DNA from: Chitinophaga jiangningensis
GTDB lineage: Bacteria > Bacteroidota > Bacteroidia > Chitinophagales > Chitinophagaceae
DNA: 64,000 bases
NCBI RefSeq assembly: GCF_900142605.1
Contig: NZ_FRBL01000007.1
Coordinates: 529,782 to 593,781, forward strand
Direction: 5' to 3'
The translations under genes and the position numbers were made by a program. Below the pieces are notes generated by a model that saw only the letters and a program-made list of their open reading frames with translations, had not been told where the DNA came from and ran no database searches. This document shows positions 33,348-41,980 of this stretch, one piece after another. The first letter of the stretch is position 1; the number at the start of each line of letters is the position of its first letter.

Positions 33348-33980
33348 TTATGTATAGCAGGGTATTGATGTTTCTCCCGGCGTGAAAAGCATGGCGGTGC
33401 ATAAGCACCTTTTATGCCCTTGTGACGCCAGCACAGGATAGTTTGCACAACTTTTACAAGCTGTCCAGAATTGAGGGTCTTGTGTTATTTCGGTATAGGT
33501 TACAGGCTCAAAACCCAAGCGGCTATTGAGCTTCATCACTGCCAGCCCGGTGGTGATGCTGAATATTTTTGCTTGCGGATATAACTTCCGGCTTAATTCA
33601 AATATTTGCTGTTTAATGGCGCTGGCTACTTTCAGTCGCCTGAATGCCGGTGCTACAATTAATCCACTGTTGGATACGAAGCGTGCGTTCTCCCAGGTTT
33701 GGATATACGAAAAACCGGCCCATACTCCTGATTTGGTGAAAGCGATGACGGCGTGGCCTTCCAGCATCTTACGCTTGATATCGGCAGGGTCGCGGCGGGA
33801 AATTCCCGTACCACGGGCCTTTGCCGAGGATTCCATTTCGGCACATATGGGTAAAGCAAATGCAAGGTCCATGGCGGTGGCACGACGGACGACGACCTCC
33901 TCTTCTGCTTCCGGAACGGCTGAAGTAAGTGCCGGTCCATTATGACTCGCATAAGCCGGCACTTCGTATTGGTTTATCAT
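33348..33980 (-). CDS. GNAT-family N-acetyltransferase with a C-terminal four-cysteine segment
   Basis: This 210-residue protein has a GNAT fold (about 30-165). The acetyl-CoA pyrophosphate loop is seen as PAFRRLKVASA, and the beta strand and helix LNSRLGFEPV follow. The tail carries ACKSCANY and GHKRCLCTAM, four cysteines that could bind zinc. Some Bacteroidota arginine-gene clusters carry a similar GNAT enzyme with this kind of tail, thought to stand in for N-acetylglutamate synthase; no arg genes are present here. A 39-codon membrane-peptide gene lies 12 bases upstream on the same strand. Confidence 0.75.
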   Translation of the reverse strand: MINQYEVPAYASHNGPALTSAVPEAEEEVVVRRATAMDLAFALPICAEMESSAKARGTGISRRDPADIKRKMLEGHAVIAFTKSGVWAGFSYIQTWENARFVSNSGLIVAPAFRRLKVASAIKQQIFELSRKLYPQAKIFSITTGLAVMKLNSRLGFEPVTYTEITQDPQFWTACKSCANYPVLASQGHKRCLCTAMLFTPGETSIPCYT

Positions 33981-33992
33981 GGTTGTTAAAGT

Positions 33993-34112
33993 TTATCTGT
34001 GCCAGTAAGTAATTAATAACTGGCCAATGGCAGCAAGTGCGATCAGCACTACTGCTATTACTACATATACTGTTTTGGAACCTGGTGCAGGTGGTTTAGG
34101 ATGTACATGCAT
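33993..34112 (-). CDS. 39-residue single-pass membrane peptide
   Basis: The start is the ATG read on the minus strand at 34112, and a TAA ends the frame at 33993. The product has a proline-rich N-terminus (MHVHPKPPAPGSK), one clean membrane segment of about 20 residues (VYVVIAVVLIALAAIGQLLI) and a short polar tail (TYWHR). It ends 12 bases before the GNAT gene starts, which suggests one message. The compact size, clean hydrophobic profile and close spacing support a real gene. The function is unknown. Confidence 0.6.
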   Translation of the reverse strand: MHVHPKPPAPGSKTVYVVIAVVLIALAAIGQLLITYWHR

Positions 34113-34425
34113 ACGGATTGTTTTTGGGGGTAGTGCCAAATCCCGTTCCATGCCAGGGAAAAAATGGAGAAGAAACCTGGAAACGCAATGCCATGCGGGC
34201 TTTACATCTCCCTAAAAAATAAAACCAGGGAAACTAATTCCCCGGTAGTATATCATTTCAGAAAAGTATTTACAAATTCTGTAGGGTTGTGTATTCGTGT
34301 AATACAAAGAAAATGCATTCCAACAGCCTCCGTATAGCGAAAAGGAAAAACTACTTACGCAATAAGGAAAAAGAAAGGGATGTACCCTAAACGAGCACAT
34401 CCCTTTAAAAATGTCATGCTATCTC
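34113..34425. other. Gene-free stretch between ybaB and the small membrane peptide
   Basis: No convincing gene is seen. It holds the ybaB terminator at its right end and presumably the promoter of the small peptide and GNAT genes at its left end. The near-match CAAAGAAA (minus-strand TTTCTTTG) is the closest to a -7 box. Confidence 0.5.
34367..34406 (-). terminator. Intrinsic terminator of the YbaB gene
   Basis: AAAGGGATGT (34374-34383) and ACATCCCTTT (34397-34406) form a perfect 10-bp stem with a 13-base loop. On the minus strand CTTTTTCC follows. It lies 20 bases beyond the stop codon. Confidence 0.85.
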
Positions 34426-34725
34426 TTACAGTAAGCCACCCAGCATACCGCCGGCAGCATTTTTCATTTCTGCTTCCCAGCTGTTTTCAGCAGCTTTCAG
34501 GGCTTTGTTGAGGGCAGATATCATCAGGTCTTCCAGTTCTTCCTTTCTTTCCGGTACCAGCAGTTCAGCAGCTACGTCGATGCTTTTCACCTGACGGTTA
34601 CCATCCACAGCAACTTTCACCGCACCATTGCCAGCTTCCCCTTCCAGGGTTACATTAGCCAGGCGCTCTTTACCTTCTTTCATTTTTTGCTGGATCTGTG
34701 ACAGCTTACCAAATAAATCGAACAT
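34426..34725 (-). CDS. YbaB/EbfC-family nucleoid-associated protein
   Basis: This 99-residue DNA-binding protein forms tweezer-like dimers on DNA. The sequence shows the family pattern: a leading helix (LFGKLSQIQQKMKEGKERLANV), the VDGNRQVKSI strands and a second helix rich in Glu and Leu that ends in NKALKAAENSWEAEM. A glycine-rich tail (GGMLGGLL) ends it. Length is typical of the family. In many bacteria it lies beside dnaX or recR, but not here. Confidence 0.92.
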   Translation of the reverse strand: MFDLFGKLSQIQQKMKEGKERLANVTLEGEAGNGAVKVAVDGNRQVKSIDVAAELLVPERKEELEDLMISALNKALKAAENSWEAEMKNAAGGMLGGLL

Positions 34726-34805
34726 ATCTTACTAATTTTTAGGGTTGTAAAGATAAGCTATTACAGTATTCCGTATCTTACCAGCTGGTTATACTATCAG
34801 TAAAA

Positions 34806-36041
34806 ATGGAAACAAAAGTTTGTATTATTGGAGCCGGCCCCGGTGGCGCTTGTGCAGCCCTACAGCTGGCTCAGATGGGCATTCCTTCTATCGTGGTGGA
34901 TAAAGCCGTGTTCCCAAGGGATAAGGTTTGTGGCGATGGACTCAGTGGTAAGGTGCTCACCATACTCGAACGTATTGATAAAGATATGGGTAAACGTCTT
35001 CAGCAGGCCGTTTTTAAAATGGACAGCTGGGGCGTGAAATTTGTGGCACCCAACCGCATTGGTATGGACATCCCCTACGCACCTAATTACCAGGAGGATA
35101 TGTCGAACCCCAGAGGATTTGTGTGCAAGCGCATTGACTTCGATAATTTCCTGGTAGATGAAATGAAAAGACGCCCGGAAATCACGCTGTACGAAGGTAC
35201 CAGCATCGACAAATACGAACTGTTAAGTGATGGCTACCTGCTTTCCAATAACAGCGGCACTTTCCAGGTTAAAACACAGCTGGTAATAGTGGCCAACGGC
35301 GCCCACTCCTCCTTTACCAAAGATGTAGCCGGTATTAAAATGGAACCGGAACATTATGTGGCCGGTATCCGCGCCTATTATAAAGGCATTACAGGCCTGC
35401 ACAAGGATAACTTTATTGAACTGCACTTCCTCAAGGAAATGCTGCCGGGCTACCTCTGGATATTCCCGCTGCCAAACGGCGAAGCCAATGTGGGCGTGGG
35501 TATGCTCAGCAACAATGCCCGCAATAACAAGATCAATCTCAAAAAATTAATGGTGGATACCCTGGCCGCCGACCCGGTAATGAAAGAAAGGTTTGCCAAC
35601 GCCGAGCTGGTAGGCTCTATCGATGGTTATGGCCTGCCGCTGGGCAGTAAAAAGCGGAAGCTCCATGGGGAACGTTATATGCTGGTAGGCGATGCGGGTT
35701 ATCTCATTGATCCTTTTACTGGCGAGGGTATCGGTAACGCACTCTATTCAGGCCGTATTGCCGCCCAGAAAGCTGCTGCTGCCATAGCTGCCAACGATTT
35801 CTCTGATAAATTCCTGGATGCCTATGATGAAGATGTATACCGCATCCTGGGTCCTGAATTGCAGGTTAGTACGAAGCTGCAAAAACTGATCAAATATCCG
35901 TGGCTGTTTAACTGGCTCATGAAAATGGGGTCAAGAAATAAACAGCTGCAAGAGTTGATGTCCTGCATGTTTCATGAGGTGGACCTGCGGAAAAAGCTGG
36001 GGAAACCTATGTTTTACGTGAAGCTTCTTTTTAACAGATAA
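34806..36041 (+). CDS. Geranylgeranyl-reductase-family FAD-dependent oxidoreductase
   Basis: This 411-residue flavoprotein has an FAD-binding GAGPGGACAALQLAQ at about 9-23 and the family motif PRDKVCGDGLSGK (about 39-51). The second FAD motif is LVGDAGYLIDPFTGEGIGNA (about 297-316). Members reduce the double bonds of prenyl chains, as in archaeal lipids or menaquinone, but substrates in Bacteroidota are mostly not established. A role in saturating an isoprenoid is possible. The gene is monocistronic, with hairpins after it. Confidence 0.85.
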   Translation: METKVCIIGAGPGGACAALQLAQMGIPSIVVDKAVFPRDKVCGDGLSGKVLTILERIDKDMGKRLQQAVFKMDSWGVKFVAPNRIGMDIPYAPNYQEDMSNPRGFVCKRIDFDNFLVDEMKRRPEITLYEGTSIDKYELLSDGYLLSNNSGTFQVKTQLVIVANGAHSSFTKDVAGIKMEPEHYVAGIRAYYKGITGLHKDNFIELHFLKEMLPGYLWIFPLPNGEANVGVGMLSNNARNNKINLKKLMVDTLAADPVMKERFANAELVGSIDGYGLPLGSKKRKLHGERYMLVGDAGYLIDPFTGEGIGNALYSGRIAAQKAAAAIAANDFSDKFLDAYDEDVYRILGPELQVSTKLQKLIKYPWLFNWLMKMGSRNKQLQELMSCMFHEVDLRKKLGKPMFYVKLLFNR

Positions 36042-36095
36042 CCTCCTGCGGAGGACGGGAACTACGGGAGTGGACGCTGAAGGTGCCCACTCCCG
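36042..36095. terminator. Two hairpins between convergent genes
   Basis: CCTCC-TGC-GGAGG (36042-36054) is followed by CGGGAGTGG with CCACTCCCG (36065-36073 and 36087-36095). No good T-run follows on either strand, so termination is inferred from position. Confidence 0.5.
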
Positions 36096-36101
36096 GAAAA
36101 A

Positions 36102-36422
36102 CTAAATTGTTTCGGAATCATATATCACCACCTTTTCCCACAGGTGCTTGCAATTATCAATAAAATTCAGGTGAATAGGATGTGATTGGTAGATATCATG
36201 GTCTTCCTGATTGTTAAAAACACAGAGCAGGCAGTAGCTGTAGCTCTTGTCAATTACCGGACGGTCGGTGGATGCGGGACTTCCCACATTAAACACCTGG
36301 ATCTCATCAATTGTCCCCAGAGAACTAACGCCCACTTCAAACTTTCTTACCTCTTCTGCGCTCAGTCCTGGCTTCAGGTAGAAATTTACTACGTGTACAA
36401 ATTTCTTGTCGTTTGCTTTCAT
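36102..36422 (-). CDS. Dabb-domain (stress-responsive alpha/beta barrel) protein
   Basis: This 106-residue protein matches the small dimeric alpha/beta barrel domain Dabb: FVHVVNFYLKPGLSAEEVRKFEVGV begins it and SYSYCLLCVFNNQEDHDIYQSHPIHLNFI supplies the typical YQxHPxH motif. Such proteins may be enzymes or binding proteins, and no reaction can be assigned. It is followed by an ABC permease gene on the same strand after a short gap. Confidence 0.88.
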   Translation of the reverse strand: MKANDKKFVHVVNFYLKPGLSAEEVRKFEVGVSSLGTIDEIQVFNVGSPASTDRPVIDKSYSYCLLCVFNNQEDHDIYQSHPIHLNFIDNCKHLWEKVVIYDSETI

Positions 36423-36448
36423 CGTTGGAATATTTAAAATCGGATTAA

Positions 36449-37648
36449 TTACTGATCCTGTAATATGTATTTGCGCACTGTTACCAGGTTTACTATATAT
36501 ACCAGGGAGATGACTACTGCCGCTCCGGCAAAGGTCCAGGCAGCGGGCAGCGGACTCACGGCCATATCGTGCTTAGCCAGCACCACATGGGCCTGGTATT
36601 GCAGTACCACCACTATGAGCAGCGATACCACTCCGATAACAATATACAGCGGGATAAACTGCTTCAGCAGGTAACGCTGTAACTGTTTGGGAGCCGTACC
36701 CAGTGTAACCAGCAGCTGTATTTCCTTTTTGCAGGAAGCGATGATCAGCTGGATAAACATGCTGAATACCAGCAGGGCAAAGAACAACAGCACTAATCCA
36801 AAGAAACCGATAACGGATACAATTGTTTGTACAATCACCCTGGTTTTGCTGAATTTCAGTTTATCCTGGTTGGTCGTGTAGCCATTATCGTTAAGGAACT
36901 TCACCAATGCCGGGTTGGATGGGTCTGCGGTTTTGATCACAATTCTGCTGGCGGTGGTGGCGGTGCCGGCTACGCCGTATTTTTCGTTGGCCCAGTCCAT
37001 AAACGACGCCGGTACCAGGAAGGAAGAAATGCGATCGGAGAACCCAACGATATGCCCGGTATAGGTTTCGGAGATCAGGCCGTTAGAGATGACGATCTGC
37101 AGCGGCAGGGCTTTCACGGTTTCCTGTGAAATCTGTGGCAGATCCTGGCTCAGGGAAAAACCAAAGTTATAGAGGTTGAGGAAGTCGTTGGGCAGGATGA
37201 TGGGAATGACACGGTTGCCAGGCTCCCATTTCCAGTCGTCCTCTTTTACGTCTATAAAGCTGTCCGGAACTGATTCGAAGAACATATCCGTAGCAAAATG
37301 CAGTTCCCCCGGGGCCTGCGCTACCACCTTAAATTTACTGGAAGTGATTAACCCGGACGCCTGTACGAAAGGCTGACGGCGGATATTATCTATTTCTTCC
37401 TGGGATAGCACCATTTTTTGCGGCTGCCCCATCATGCTGTTGGTAACTTTTTTATTAATAACGAGGAAGTCGGCGGTTTCGTTCTGATTCTTATCACTGT
37501 AGAGCAGCTGGTTGAAATCAGAATTAGCCTGTAATGCAATGAGGATCAGCACCATAGCGATGCCCAGTCCCAATGAGGCCATGATGAACCTGCCTTTACC
37601 GATCCCGGTTCTTATTATTTTCTTCAGAAGGGCAAAAAAAGCATGCAT
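36449..37648 (-). CDS. FtsX/MacB-type ABC transporter permease
   Basis: This 399-residue membrane protein has a first transmembrane helix at about 22-40, a large extracytoplasmic domain (about 45-275), and three more helices near the C-terminus (about 280-310, 330-355 and 370-390). That layout is the FtsX fold, as in LolC/E or MacB. It lies 12 bases downstream of its ATPase gene. Together they would form a mechanotransmission-type ABC complex; the cargo (lipoprotein, peptide or lipid) is not evident. Confidence 0.87.
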   Translation of the reverse strand: MHAFFALLKKIIRTGIGKGRFIMASLGLGIAMVLILIALQANSDFNQLLYSDKNQNETADFLVINKKVTNSMMGQPQKMVLSQEEIDNIRRQPFVQASGLITSSKFKVVAQAPGELHFATDMFFESVPDSFIDVKEDDWKWEPGNRVIPIILPNDFLNLYNFGFSLSQDLPQISQETVKALPLQIVISNGLISETYTGHIVGFSDRISSFLVPASFMDWANEKYGVAGTATTASRIVIKTADPSNPALVKFLNDNGYTTNQDKLKFSKTRVIVQTIVSVIGFFGLVLLFFALLVFSMFIQLIIASCKKEIQLLVTLGTAPKQLQRYLLKQFIPLYIVIGVVSLLIVVVLQYQAHVVLAKHDMAVSPLPAAWTFAGAAVVISLVYIVNLVTVRKYILQDQ

Positions 37649-37660
37649 GTATACATCAGA

Positions 37661-38311
37661 TTAAAGCTGGTACAGCACATTATAGGCAAAGTGCTGATCA
37701 TCGTCCAGGTCGGTTAATATAAATCCTGCTTTACGCGCGCTGCATTCTTCAGCGATGAGCGCGGCGGCCCGGCGGGTGTTTTCTTCATCGAGGTGGCTGA
37801 AGGGTTCGTCCATCAGCAGCCATTCAAAGGGCTGTACGAGGGCTCTTATGATGGCAATGCGCTGCCGCTCGCCGTAGGACAGTGTTTTACTGCTTTGGTG
37901 GAGCACATGTGTTACATTCAGCCTGGCAGCCATTTCCTGTACCCGTTCGGGCGTGCAGTAGGGCTGTGGGATCATGACCCGCTTCAGTTCAATATTTTCA
38001 AGGGCTGTCAGCTGTTCAAACAGCCGCAGATCCTGGAATATAACGCTGAGCTGCTGCTGGCGCAGGAGTGCAATTTCGTTGCGACCGTAGTCGCTCCACG
38101 GCTTTCCGTTTACCAGCACTTTTCCCGTATAGTCGTTCCTGATATTATACAGATAATGCACCAGCGTAGTTTTGCCAGTACCAGACGGGGCTTTGATTTT
38201 CACAAAGCTGCCCGGATTAAAAACGATGTTTTCATTCCAGATACCTGATTTCCGTTGGAGGATCTTATCCTTCAGGGGAACAGGCAGGAGTTGATCGAGC
38301 TGAATTTGCAT
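37661..38311 (-). CDS. ABC transporter ATPase, LolD/MacB type
   Basis: This 216-residue ATPase has Walker A APSGTGKTT (about 41-49), a Q-loop QDLRLFEQ, the signature LSYGERQRI (about 142-150), Walker B WLLMDEPFSHLD (about 163-174), and an H-loop replaced by a less typical ILTDLDDDQHF. The start at 38311 (MQIQLDQLLPV) is chosen over one 23 codons upstream because it leads directly into the ATPase fold. It is coupled to the FtsX-type permease. Confidence 0.88.
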   Translation of the reverse strand: MQIQLDQLLPVPLKDKILQRKSGIWNENIVFNPGSFVKIKAPSGTGKTTLVHYLYNIRNDYTGKVLVNGKPWSDYGRNEIALLRQQQLSVIFQDLRLFEQLTALENIELKRVMIPQPYCTPERVQEMAARLNVTHVLHQSSKTLSYGERQRIAIIRALVQPFEWLLMDEPFSHLDEENTRRAAALIAEECSARKAGFILTDLDDDQHFAYNVLYQL

Positions 38312-38366
38312 GAGGCTAAGATAGTATTTTGGGGCTGCTTTCCCCAGCGTGGGTTGGGAGTAATAG

Positions 38367-38412
38367 CAGGGGCCGGGCAAAAAGCGAATTATTGCTTTTC
38401 ATCCGGCCCCTG
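38367..38412 (-). other. Long stem-loop between the DUF4836 and ABC transporter genes
   Basis: CAGGGGCCGG (38367-38376) pairs with CCGGCCCCTG (38403-38412), and AAAAGC with GCTTTT (38380-38385 and 38394-38399) lies inside. There is no T-run. It may be a terminator of the DUF4836 message or a stabilising structure. Confidence 0.55.
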
Positions 38413-38479
38413 TCAGCATTTTAGCGCAAAACCCGGAGGGCTTGCTTATGTGGATTCCGCGTTGTGCGCGGCACATTTA

Positions 38480-40291
38480 TTATTGGATAGCAGCAGAATC
38501 TACTGGTACCAGGTTGTACAGGCTGTCTTCAGCGGCTTGCTCTCTTTTTCTTTTCTCTTCTTTTGCTTTAGCCACTTTAGCAGCTTCTGTAGCTACTTCC
38601 ACCAGTTGTACCAGGCTGTTTCTGTTTTGGTCTCTGAAGTTCAGCACTACTTCGCCGCTCTGTACATCACCGCTGATTGGTTTTGCGGAGATGGTGAGGT
38701 CTTTCAGCAGGTCTTTCGCTTTAGTGACCACTGCTTTTTCATCTTCACCTACGCTTTCCATAGGCACGGCGCTGGCGAGCTTTTCGAAGTCGAGATAGCC
38801 ATACAGCATGCTGCCTTTTACTTTACCGTTCACGGCTTCAGGCAGTTTGATTTTGCCTTTACCGCCCAGGTACTGACTCAGCAGAACGGAGTCGGAACCG
38901 AGGGTGATGGATTTTTCGGTCAGTGACATGGCTGGCATGGATGCTGCCATTTCAGGAGAAGCCAATACATATTTATCACCTTCTTTAGTGAAGAGGTTAG
39001 CCAGCATTGGGGAAGTCATTACTTTATTGAATGCTTCCTTGTTAGCCACTTTCATATTGAAGATCCAGTTAGACTTTGCTTTATCCAGGGTATCGCCTTC
39101 GAAGTAAGGGTTAGGTACGCGCTCCATTTTGAAGTCGGAGGAAACGTATACCAGCTGGCCGTCAAAAGCGTTCAGCAGGTCGTCCATGGTGAGGCCGGAT
39201 TTCTGGGACAGCATCATGTTAACCATACCGTCCATACCAACGGATTTAACGATTTCGCCGATCATGTGGAAATCGAAGGCATAGGCGATGAAACCGGTGA
39301 TATTTTCACCTGGATATTTTTCCAGCATGTCCATATCGATTTCACGTTTGCCATATTTCTTGAAGATTTCCATCATTTGCTTGCCGGCGTAGCTGTTGGT
39401 GTTCATTACCACTTTACCTTTTTCGAAGTTGGCGGTGGCGGTGGTGTAGGAACCTTCCATCAGTTTCTTGAAGTTAGCAGGCAGCATGGTGAGCATGCCA
39501 CTGTTGTAGGTTGCTTCAGAGTTGAAGAAGAGGCTGATGTCAGCGTTTTCTTTCAGTAATTTTTTGAAAGGCTCCAGGGAACCTGCGGTTTCAGCCTCTT
39601 TCAGGTGATAGAGGTGATCTGCTTCGGTGATCAGGATGGCGGCTTCATCAGGCAGTTCAGCAGTTACGTTGGCAACTGGGGTAGCAACCGCTTCTGCAGG
39701 TGCCGCAGTATCAGCAGGGTAAGCTTCTACGTCTGCTTCAGTTGCATCTTCCGCCGGCTCACCTACTGCGCCTGGCAGTCCGTTGAGTTTGCTGGTAGGC
39801 AGGTGCATCAGGTACAGCACCGTTTTATCGTTCCAGGTAATTAAAGCAGAACTTTTCTTATCCCAGGTATATTTGAAGTCCTTACCAGTTTTTACTTCAT
39901 ATCCTGAAAGGTTGGTTTTCAGGAAGTTCTCGAATTTGGTCACATCTTTTAAGGATGCGGTCGCTTCGATATAGGATTTGTTTTCGTTTACTTGTCCTCT
40001 GAAAACAAAAGAAACGAAGAAGTTAGAGGTCAGATCGATACCTGAGTTCTTAGCATCTTCCCATGATTTAGCATCTTTTGCGGAATCACCGGATTGAGCG
40101 GCGGCCATCAGTTTGTCCATTGTGAAGCCATTGGTCACCAGCTTTTCGCTCAATTGTTTGGCATTCAGTTCAAATACCAGTCCGGCTTCTTTGGGGATGT
40201 ATTTGCTCTCTTCAGGTACTTTAGAACAGGCAGACAACATGACCGCGGCTACGCCAGCGGTTAACAACAATTTGGAGATTGTCCTTTTCAT
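38480..40291 (-). CDS. DUF4836-family lipoprotein
   Basis: This 603-residue protein has a signal peptide with a lipobox at about Cys22 (LSAC) and matches the DUF4836 layout found in Bacteroidota: an alpha/beta opening (YIPKEAGLVFELNAKQLSEKL), long mixed domain halves and the DLLNAFDGQLVYVSSDF motif. An Ala/Glu/Asp-rich low-complexity insert lies at about 182-210. The function is unknown. A -7 box match is upstream at 40429-40436. Confidence 0.85.
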   Translation of the reverse strand: MKRTISKLLLTAGVAAVMLSACSKVPEESKYIPKEAGLVFELNAKQLSEKLVTNGFTMDKLMAAAQSGDSAKDAKSWEDAKNSGIDLTSNFFVSFVFRGQVNENKSYIEATASLKDVTKFENFLKTNLSGYEVKTGKDFKYTWDKKSSALITWNDKTVLYLMHLPTSKLNGLPGAVGEPAEDATEADVEAYPADTAAPAEAVATPVANVTAELPDEAAILITEADHLYHLKEAETAGSLEPFKKLLKENADISLFFNSEATYNSGMLTMLPANFKKLMEGSYTTATANFEKGKVVMNTNSYAGKQMMEIFKKYGKREIDMDMLEKYPGENITGFIAYAFDFHMIGEIVKSVGMDGMVNMMLSQKSGLTMDDLLNAFDGQLVYVSSDFKMERVPNPYFEGDTLDKAKSNWIFNMKVANKEAFNKVMTSPMLANLFTKEGDKYVLASPEMAASMPAMSLTEKSITLGSDSVLLSQYLGGKGKIKLPEAVNGKVKGSMLYGYLDFEKLASAVPMESVGEDEKAVVTKAKDLLKDLTISAKPISGDVQSGEVVLNFRDQNRNSLVQLVEVATEAAKVAKAKEEKRKREQAAEDSLYNLVPVDSAAIQ

Positions 40292-40428
40292 AAATGATTA
40301 AAATATATTAGATAAAATATGCACAGGATTGAAATAGGTGGTAAGGGGAATCTGGACACATAGTTCGGGCTGCACAAATCTTTGGGACAATTGGACCACA
40401 TTCCCACTATCGTGGTATTTCATGGTGC

Positions 40429-40436
40429 CAAAAGTA
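40429..40436 (-). promoter_or_regulatory. Candidate -7 promoter box of the DUF4836 gene
   Basis: Read on the minus strand this is TACTTTTG, which matches TAnnTTTG. It lies 138 bases upstream of the start codon. Confidence 0.4.
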
Positions 40437-40508
40437 CGTATATTTTTGTAGCATATATGTCTTATTTTTCCCATTCGCTTACAATAATTTCTTAACCGAT
40501 ATAGTTAA

Positions 40509-40516
40509 TACCTTTG
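40509..40516 (+). promoter_or_regulatory. Candidate -7 promoter box of the YciI-like gene
   Basis: TACCTTTG is a full match to TAnnTTTG and lies 41 bases before the start codon. Confidence 0.45.
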
Positions 40517-40556
40517 TTACTACTATGAAACTGATCACTAAAACCATAGAAAAACC

Positions 40557-40835
40557 ATGTTCCTGATCCTACTACAGTACATCCGTCCGGTGGCGGCTGT
40601 CGAGCACTTTATGGAAGCGCATACTGCGTTCCTGCAAAAGTATTTTGAAACAGGTCAATTTATCCTGTCTGGTCGCCGCAAGCCTAAGTCCGGCTCCCTG
40701 ATATTATGTAAGGCATCCAGCCGAAAGGAAGTGGAAGAGATCATGAAGGAAGATCCTTTAGAGAAATTCCAGCTGGCGCTTTATGAGATCATTGAGTTTG
40801 AGCCACAAACCTACGCCTCACTGTGTGAGAAATAG
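40557..40835 (+). CDS. YciI-family protein
   Basis: This 92-residue protein has the ferredoxin-like YciI fold. The HxAFLxKYFETGQFILSGRR segment holds the conserved His (about 22) and the GRRKP region, and the C-terminus has DPLEKFQLALYEIIEFEP. The family's reaction is not established; some members are dehydrochlorinases or have an unknown enzymatic role. It is monocistronic. Confidence 0.88.
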   Translation: MFLILLQYIRPVAAVEHFMEAHTAFLQKYFETGQFILSGRRKPKSGSLILCKASSRKEVEEIMKEDPLEKFQLALYEIIEFEPQTYASLCEK

Positions 40836-40889
40836 GTCTGCCGTTTTTCCAATTTTTTCCATCCAGGCCAACATTTCGTCTTCTTTTAT

Positions 40890-41909
40890 CTACTGCATAA
40901 AGTAAATGACTTTTGTGAGCCATTTGCTACTGTCCTTTTCAGTGCCGGGATCTGTTACATACATTTCTATCATTGGCGGAATTATTTTTTTACCCTTATC
41001 ATCCGCAAAGTCCATCAGGGCTGCGTGAGCATTAACTATCTTATCGTACGGACCATAATAATCCACATAAAAAGCCTTGGCAGCAGGGAGTTTTATGATG
41101 TTGATACCATTTCCCTTAAGCGTACTGCCTTCGGGGACAGGGACTGCTGCGGCCATATCTGTCTGGTGTTTTACAGTATCCCACGTAAAATATAAGCCAC
41201 TAGGCACGCCAGGCTGCAGTTTTGCAGCCGTAGCGGCCTGGTAAATCTGGTGGAGGTTATTGCTGTAGAACTTCGCGATATCTTTTTGAGGTATCGTTTT
41301 ACGTATAATGGCAAACGTTGTGGCGGGATAATTCATCTCCTTTACCGTTTCGTTTACCCCGTTGGGAGCGCCCGGGCCGCGTTTATCGGACTCGGATATA
41401 CTCTTCAGGTTCAGCAATCCCTTTTCAAAATCCGACTGGATGGCACCTTTCATCAGCCAGGTCATGAGGTTTTGCGGGCGATTATAGCGCGCATCAAAGC
41501 CCCATACCACCCTGGTTTTCCCATTGGCTTCGGAGAGGTTATAAAAAACATCCGCTTCGGATTGAAATGGTTTTATAAAGGTTATTTTTTGTTGAACCGT
41601 TTTATAAGGTTCGAGGGAGAGATGCTGGAGTTTTCCTTCACCGATCTTTTGACCTTTCCAGGAATAAACAGCTCCAACGGTACCATCTTCGCCAATGATG
41701 GTGTAGGTAGTGGTAGAATCCATTTGTCGCCAGGTGCTCCATTCGTTGAAGCGTTCGAACTTGATGATGTTATTCCATACAATGCCGGCAGGGGCATTTA
41801 TTTCTGAAGTGGCTTCCACGTGCAGTTTGGTGGGTGCAATGAAGACCAGTACAAGGAATAAAAAGATTAAAGTTCCAATAATCCAGGCGATCACCTTTAA
41901 AGCTTTCAT
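40890..41909 (-). CDS. Membrane-anchored SRPBCC domain fused to a GyrI-like domain
   Basis: This 339-residue protein begins with one transmembrane segment (about 5-27). An SRPBCC (START-like) ligand-binding domain follows (about 30-180, AGIVWNNIIKFERFNEWSTW). The C-terminal domain (about 190-335) has the GyrI-like/AraC-effector-binding fold. Both parts bind hydrophobic ligands in other families, so this may be an exported or membrane-associated sensor or carrier. It has no DNA-binding domain. Confidence 0.8.
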   Translation of the reverse strand: MKALKVIAWIIGTLIFLFLVLVFIAPTKLHVEATSEINAPAGIVWNNIIKFERFNEWSTWRQMDSTTTYTIIGEDGTVGAVYSWKGQKIGEGKLQHLSLEPYKTVQQKITFIKPFQSEADVFYNLSEANGKTRVVWGFDARYNRPQNLMTWLMKGAIQSDFEKGLLNLKSISESDKRGPGAPNGVNETVKEMNYPATTFAIIRKTIPQKDIAKFYSNNLHQIYQAATAAKLQPGVPSGLYFTWDTVKHQTDMAAAVPVPEGSTLKGNGINIIKLPAAKAFYVDYYGPYDKIVNAHAALMDFADDKGKKIIPPMIEMYVTDPGTEKDSSKWLTKVIYFMQ

Positions 41910-41980
41910 AACTGTAAGGGGTTGATTACTATAAAAATACAGCTTTTTTGGCTAGTAATAACTCCCTGTTTTCAGCCATT

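Noticed and set aside
34212..34400. A 62-codon minus-strand open frame after ybaB
   Set aside because: It overlaps the ybaB terminator and is a low-complexity, Phe/Tyr/Ser-rich frame without a plausible start context.
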